Source: Paramecium octaurelia
Taxonomy: Eukaryota > Ciliophora > Oligohymenophorea > Peniculida > Parameciidae
DNA: 64,000 bases
Assembly: GCA_905182995.1 (NCBI GenBank)
Contig: CAJJDP010000026.1
Location: 128,442 to 192,441 of the forward strand
Direction: 5' to 3'
This document shows positions 60,116 through 64,000 of this stretch, in pieces (position 1 is the stretch's first letter; each line of letters begins with the position of its first letter). A program made the translations under genes and the position numbers. The notes below the pieces were generated by a model, which worked only from the letters and a program-made list of their open reading frames with translations, was not told the DNA's origin and ran no database searches.

Positions 60116-61487
60116 ATGAAATTAATTAAATAATTCTGTTCCTTTGTGGGAAAAGAAATTGATATCAAACAGGCTAGTTTAATAAATATCATAAGAAGTG
60201 AGATAGCTGAAAAAGGAGCCATTTCATTCCCTCGATTTTGGCATCATGCACTTTTACATGAAAAGTTTGGGTACTACATGAAATAAGATGTATTTAATAA
60301 AGATGGAGATTTTGTGACATCTGTTGAAATATCATAGATGTTTAATGAAGTATGATCAAATATCTTATAAATCAACAGTTAATTGGAATTTGGTTGTTGA
60401 ATACCTTCCAACATATTGGTGTTTTGGACAATAACTTTAGGCCTACAAATTAAAAAATGCATATTCTAGAATTTGGACCAGGTTTAGGTACTTTGAGTTC
60501 AAACATATTGAGAGTATTTGCTTAATTCAATTTACTTGAAAACCTTCAATATTCATATGTGGAATATAGTGATTATATGCGTAAGAAGTAATAGGAAGCA
60601 GTATTAAAATAATTATAGAAAAGCAACATCTATCCTAAGTTTGAATACAACAACTAAAAAGTGGAGAAATTTGAAAGTGATGAAGTAAATTTAAAGTGGT
60701 TCAAAATGTATGAACACTTCTTATATGAAGAAACAAGAGAGGGTTAGCATTGTGACCCAGTACTAATATTAGCACATGAATTTTTTGATGCATTACCAAT
60801 CAATATATTTGAGTATTCTAATGGTCAATGGTGTGAGAGATTGGTAGGATTAGATAACGATGGTAAAACTCTTAAATTTGTACTCTCAAATGGTCCTAAT
60901 TAAAATGTCTAAAAAATTCTAAATCCAGACAAGTATTTCTCTCCAGAAATTAAAAAATTAATAAAAGAAGGCGACACAATCGAGATTTCTCCTTAAAGTG
61001 GAGTAATAGTTAATTCATTAGCTGAATTAATTGCAAAAGTAGGTGGAGCAGCACTTATTATTGATTATGGTGAGAAGCGAGCATTTTCTGATAGTGTTAG
61101 AGCTATTCAACGACATAAATTAATGGATAAAAAGGATATCTTAAATAAACCTGGAGATTGCGATTTGAGTGCTTATGTTAATTTTATGGCATTGGAATAA
61201 GCAGCACTTAAAGTAGATGGAATTAAGGTTCCAGAAATTATGACTCAGGGTAACTGGTTAGAATAAATGGGAATTTAGGCAAGATTATAAGTTTATTATA
61301 TACTAATATTAATTAGATACTTTGTAAGAATGCTAACAAAGCAACAGAAAAGAGATTGTAGTCTGAATATGAGAGACTGGTACATTCAAATTAGATGGGA
61401 TCGAATTTCAAATTTATGAGTATTCATAGAACCAAGAATAATAACCTGTTTCCTTTTATACAAGATGCATAATAAATATATTATTGA
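60116..61487 (+). CDS. NDUFAF7: NDUFAF7/MidA-type arginine methyltransferase
   Basis: Mitochondrial SAM-dependent methyltransferase needed for respiratory complex I assembly. Introns of 29 and 26 nt leave 439 codons. The family signature is clear: FPRFWHHALLHEKFGYYM, DFVTSVEISQMFNELIG, the SAM-binding LEFGPGLGTLSSNILR, LAHEFFDALPI and ALIIDYGE. The N terminus MKLIKQFCSFVGKE could be a short mitochondrial presequence. The C-terminal exon extends beyond the usual core by about 50 residues. Complex I function is inferred from the family. Confidence 0.93.
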
Positions 61488-61604
61488 GTTATTATATATA
61501 AATAAAATAAGATTGTTGTTATTGTTGAATTTCAATCTTCAATCACAAATTAATTAGGAGTCTCTTAAATAAGTTATATAATAAATAATAAAATATTTTA
61601 TAAT

Positions 61605-62942
61605 ATGGGATAAGCATGCACAAGTGCTGATATTGCTGCATTTACTGAAGATTTCAGACCTCCATATCCATATAGAAACGAAGCATTAAAATTTAGTGAA
61701 ATGGAAGTATATGAACACACAGGAGATCCACAATTTAAATTAGTTAGAGCCAAACTCTATGATAGTTATTTCAGAATTCGAGATCAACTAGAATATTTAG
61801 TTAAACGTGATTAGGATCCATTCAACATAGTGATTCATAAATATGATAGTGACTTCATATCTATTAATATGTTCTTTGACTTTCCAATCAGATTAGAGGA
61901 TTTTGTTTCAACTAAATTAACAATTCCTGAGGTTTGGTCTATGTTAGGATACGTATCAGCCGCCTTGGCTAAATTATAATAATAGAAGCAACACTACAAT
62001 AATATAAATCCAAAGGGAATCTTCAGGGTTTACACAATTGAATAATAGTATGTATATAAATTAGCAGATCCTTTTCTATTTCACAATTAGATAATGAAGA
62101 GCTTTTACAGTCCAATAATGTATTATAAGACTCATCCAGAGCATGATCTTTTCAAATCAGATACTTTTTCATTAGGATTAGTTTGTGTATATTCTTTGGG
62201 ATTCAAGAAAACTGAAATTCTTTTCAAGTAGGATGGATTTGATTTTGAATTATTGGATGACATAATTACTAGATTCAAATTACCACTATATTTTGATAGG
62301 CTACTTCGATCCATGTTGGAAGCAGATGAATATGGTAGACCAGATCCAATTCAGTTATCAATATCCGTAAGTAATTACACCAAGGCTTATAAATTGCCTG
62401 AACTAAAGACAGTGATGGTAGTGTACAATAAATAGATCTTAAAAACAGCCTAATCTCCTGATGCTACAGAATCCATTATAGATATTAGAACTCCGGATAA
62501 TAAGGTGTTAGAATAACCCAAAGCTCCCAGAGTAGAGATATTGTAAGGTCATTTGCCATACACAAACGGTTGTTACTATGTGGGTTCATATAATGCAAAA
62601 ACAAAAAAGCGAGAAGGTAGAGGAATATTTTTTTCTAAGGAGGGGAATAAATTGATTTAGGGAACATTCTTGAATGATCTTCCTGAAGGGGATGAAATCG
62701 AAATGTGGAGAGAAGATGCTTTAGATGATACTACACATGTGGATTTATCGAATTGGGAATACTTTAAGGGAGAGGTTGCTAAAGGGATGAAATAAGGGAA
62801 GGGAGAATTAAGATTTAAAAATTAAAATTATTTTAGAGGAACATTCATTGATGACGCAGTTTGTGGATCTGGAGTTTATTATTATTAAAGTCATAGTGTT
62901 GAAGGCATTTGGATGAATGATAAATTCATAGCTGAACATTGA
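61605..62942 (+). CDS. Myristoylated pseudokinase with C-terminal MORN repeats
   Basis: Intronless, 445 residues. It starts MGQACTSAD, a likely myristoylation and palmitoylation site. Residues ~60-270 align with a kinase core: an N-lobe-like helix, then INPKGIFRV in place of HRDxKPxN, YKLADPFLF in place of DFG, SDTFSLGLVCVYSLG like the DVWSLG helix and EYGRPDPIQL near its end. No glycine-rich loop or lysine is seen. After a linker, four MORN-like repeats end the protein (GCYYVGSYNAKTKKREGRG, GTFLNDLPEGDE and GVYYYQSHSVEGIWMNDK). MORN repeats bind membrane lipids. Similar start and core to the gene at 11723-12931. Confidence 0.82.
62561..62619 (+). repeat. First copy of a repeat at the window end
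   Basis: These bases of the MORN-kinase gene recur exactly at 63942-64000. See the contig join at 63941. Confidence 0.85.
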
Positions 62943-62998
62943 TTTCAAAATTACTTAATAAATTTATCTAATAATTAGTTAAATTAAATATTAAATTC

Positions 62999-63618
62999 AT
63001 GAGTTCTGAAATCAGTATTAGACAACTGTTATATTTTAAATCTTAAGATTCTAGTATCAACAATGTCTAAATAGGCACACCCTTCTAAACCTAAAGAGTT
63101 GTCAAAACAACATAACATAAATTGAATAGATTTAGATCTACAGGCTTAAGTGATTTCAGACTCACAACCATCCATACGCAAACACCCACAGTGAATAACT
63201 TTAGATATGGTTTCAAAGTAGACTAATTTTAGAATGACAACTCTCAAACTCATTTCTTAGAAGTCTATGATCACCCTACCAAATATGTCAATGTAATACC
63301 AATTTAATCTAGAGTTATATTGCAGAAAGTCGAAAGAATATCGCATAATTGAGAGACCAAGCCAACTAAATTAGACTGGAAATTTCCTCAATTAATTCAA
63401 GATATTAATAGGAACTGAAGACTATAGAAATGAATTTCAGAGATAAAATCAATGAGAACTATCGTCAAATTAAGGAGGACAATGTCCTATTTACTACAGA
63501 GCAATACAGATTGTCCAAAGAATGTTTATTATTGATGAAAGCCAAAATGAATATGGAAAACGAATAATTTAAATTAACAAATCGTGTTTTTTAATTAACA
63601 TTAGAATTATAATCATGA
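62999..63618 (+). CDS. Hypothetical coiled-coil protein, 199 residues
   Basis: One 20-nt intron leaves 200 codons. The N-terminal half is low-complexity with T, Q and R; the C-terminal half is coiled coil (for example QQELKTIEMNFRDKINENYR). No family is recognised. Convergent with the next gene; 11 nt between stops. Confidence 0.75.
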
Positions 63619-63629
63619 CAATATAAATA

Positions 63630-63940
63630 TCATTGTTAAGCTTCACTATTTAATTACCTTAATCTACTAACTATATCGATAAAGTAAAATGTGTCCTGCT
63701 TCTAGTGACTATTAGTTTTCATTATGTTTCCACCAAATTATTACAGGAAATTCAAAGCATCAGTAGTCAACTTTACAGCCTTCTTAGGTGCACCCAAACA
63801 TAACAATGACAATACTCCCTTTTCAATCTAATCAGATAACCATATCAATGTTCCCACCTTCTTCTCAATATCAAAGGATATTCCTTCCTTCCTACACTTG
63901 ATAAATAAATCATTAAATTTCTATTCTGCTATTCCTGGAT
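63630..63940 (-). CDS. Partial hypothetical protein, 5' end cut by the contig join
   Basis: A minus-strand open frame reading from the contig end at 63940 into TGA at 63630. It is helical and acidic with KEGISFDIEKKVGTLIWLSD and LSLLCLGAPKKAVKLTTDAL, ending SRLRQLNSEAQQ. The start is missing because the contig ends. No family is recognised. Confidence 0.7.
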
Positions 63941-63941
63941 N
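63941..63941. other. Single-N contig join
   Basis: One ambiguous base. The sequence to its right repeats 62561 onward, so the two sides are overlapping contigs, not neighbours. Confidence 0.9.
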
Positions 63942-64000
63942 CACAAACGGTTGTTACTATGTGGGTTCATATAATGCAAAAACAAAAAAGCGAGAAGGTA
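63942..64000 (+). repeat. Second copy of bases 62561-62619 (contig overlap)
   Basis: Exact copy of part of the MORN-kinase gene, starting directly after the N. It belongs to the next contig, and its offset of 1381 bases from the first copy is close to that of the other overlap in the window. Confidence 0.85.

Overview
This window is macronuclear DNA of a ciliate, almost certainly a Paramecium of the aurelia type. The long genes read through only if TAA and TAG code for glutamine and TGA is the sole stop. They are broken by GT...AG introns of about 20-35 nt, and each removal is needed to keep the frame. The DNA is very AT-rich, genes lie on both strands with tens of bases between them, and one gene encodes a trichocyst matrix-type precursor, an organelle typical of Paramecium. 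For nearly every gene listed, the coordinates minus the introns give a whole number of codons. No rRNA, tRNA, transposon or CRISPR array was seen.

Layout. 0-5 kb: an unresolved partial gene, a cGMP-dependent protein kinase, a U1A/U2B''-type snRNP protein and a small SANT-like protein. 5-13 kb: a DUF167 protein, an NT-C2 coiled-coil protein, a longin R-SNARE, a cytochrome b5-domain protein, a 44-residue membrane microprotein, a MUL1-like protein without a RING, and a myristoylated kinase-like protein. 13-22 kb: a PP2C phosphatase, two head-to-head genes with start codons 7 bp apart, a Kelch-phosphatase (PPKL) lacking several metal ligands, and an ABHD17-like hydrolase. 22-28 kb: three paralogous AIG1/GIMAP-like GTPases with coiled-coil tails; two end in the same CaaX-like tetrapeptide. 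29-36 kb: a decayed DHHC palmitoyltransferase, an E3 ligase joining RING-IBR modules to a MYCBP2-type RING-Cys-relay, a cytosolic iron-sulfur assembly factor (CIAO3/Nar1) and a small coiled-coil gene.

36-46 kb: a RINGv plus FHA protein, small hypothetical genes, a calcium-dependent protein kinase, an MIT-like protein and a membrane hybrid histidine kinase. 46-54 kb: a SPATA4/SPEF-type CH-domain protein, two coiled-coil proteins, the trichocyst matrix-type precursor and an unknown protein. 54-64 kb: two tandem SOAT/DGAT1-type acyltransferases, a small unknown gene, an ankyrin-like protein, an unknown protein, NDUFAF7, a myristoylated pseudokinase with MORN repeats, a coiled-coil protein and a gene cut by the contig end.

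Two single-N positions (34502 and 63941) are contig joins. After each, the sequence restarts with an exact copy of bases found about 1.38 kb earlier, so the apparent duplications are very probably unmerged contig overlaps. Many genes concern signalling (PKG, CDPK, histidine kinase, PP2C, PPKL), ubiquitin and membrane traffic or lipid metabolism. The order looks like normal dense ciliate packing, not operons, apart from the two paralogue clusters.
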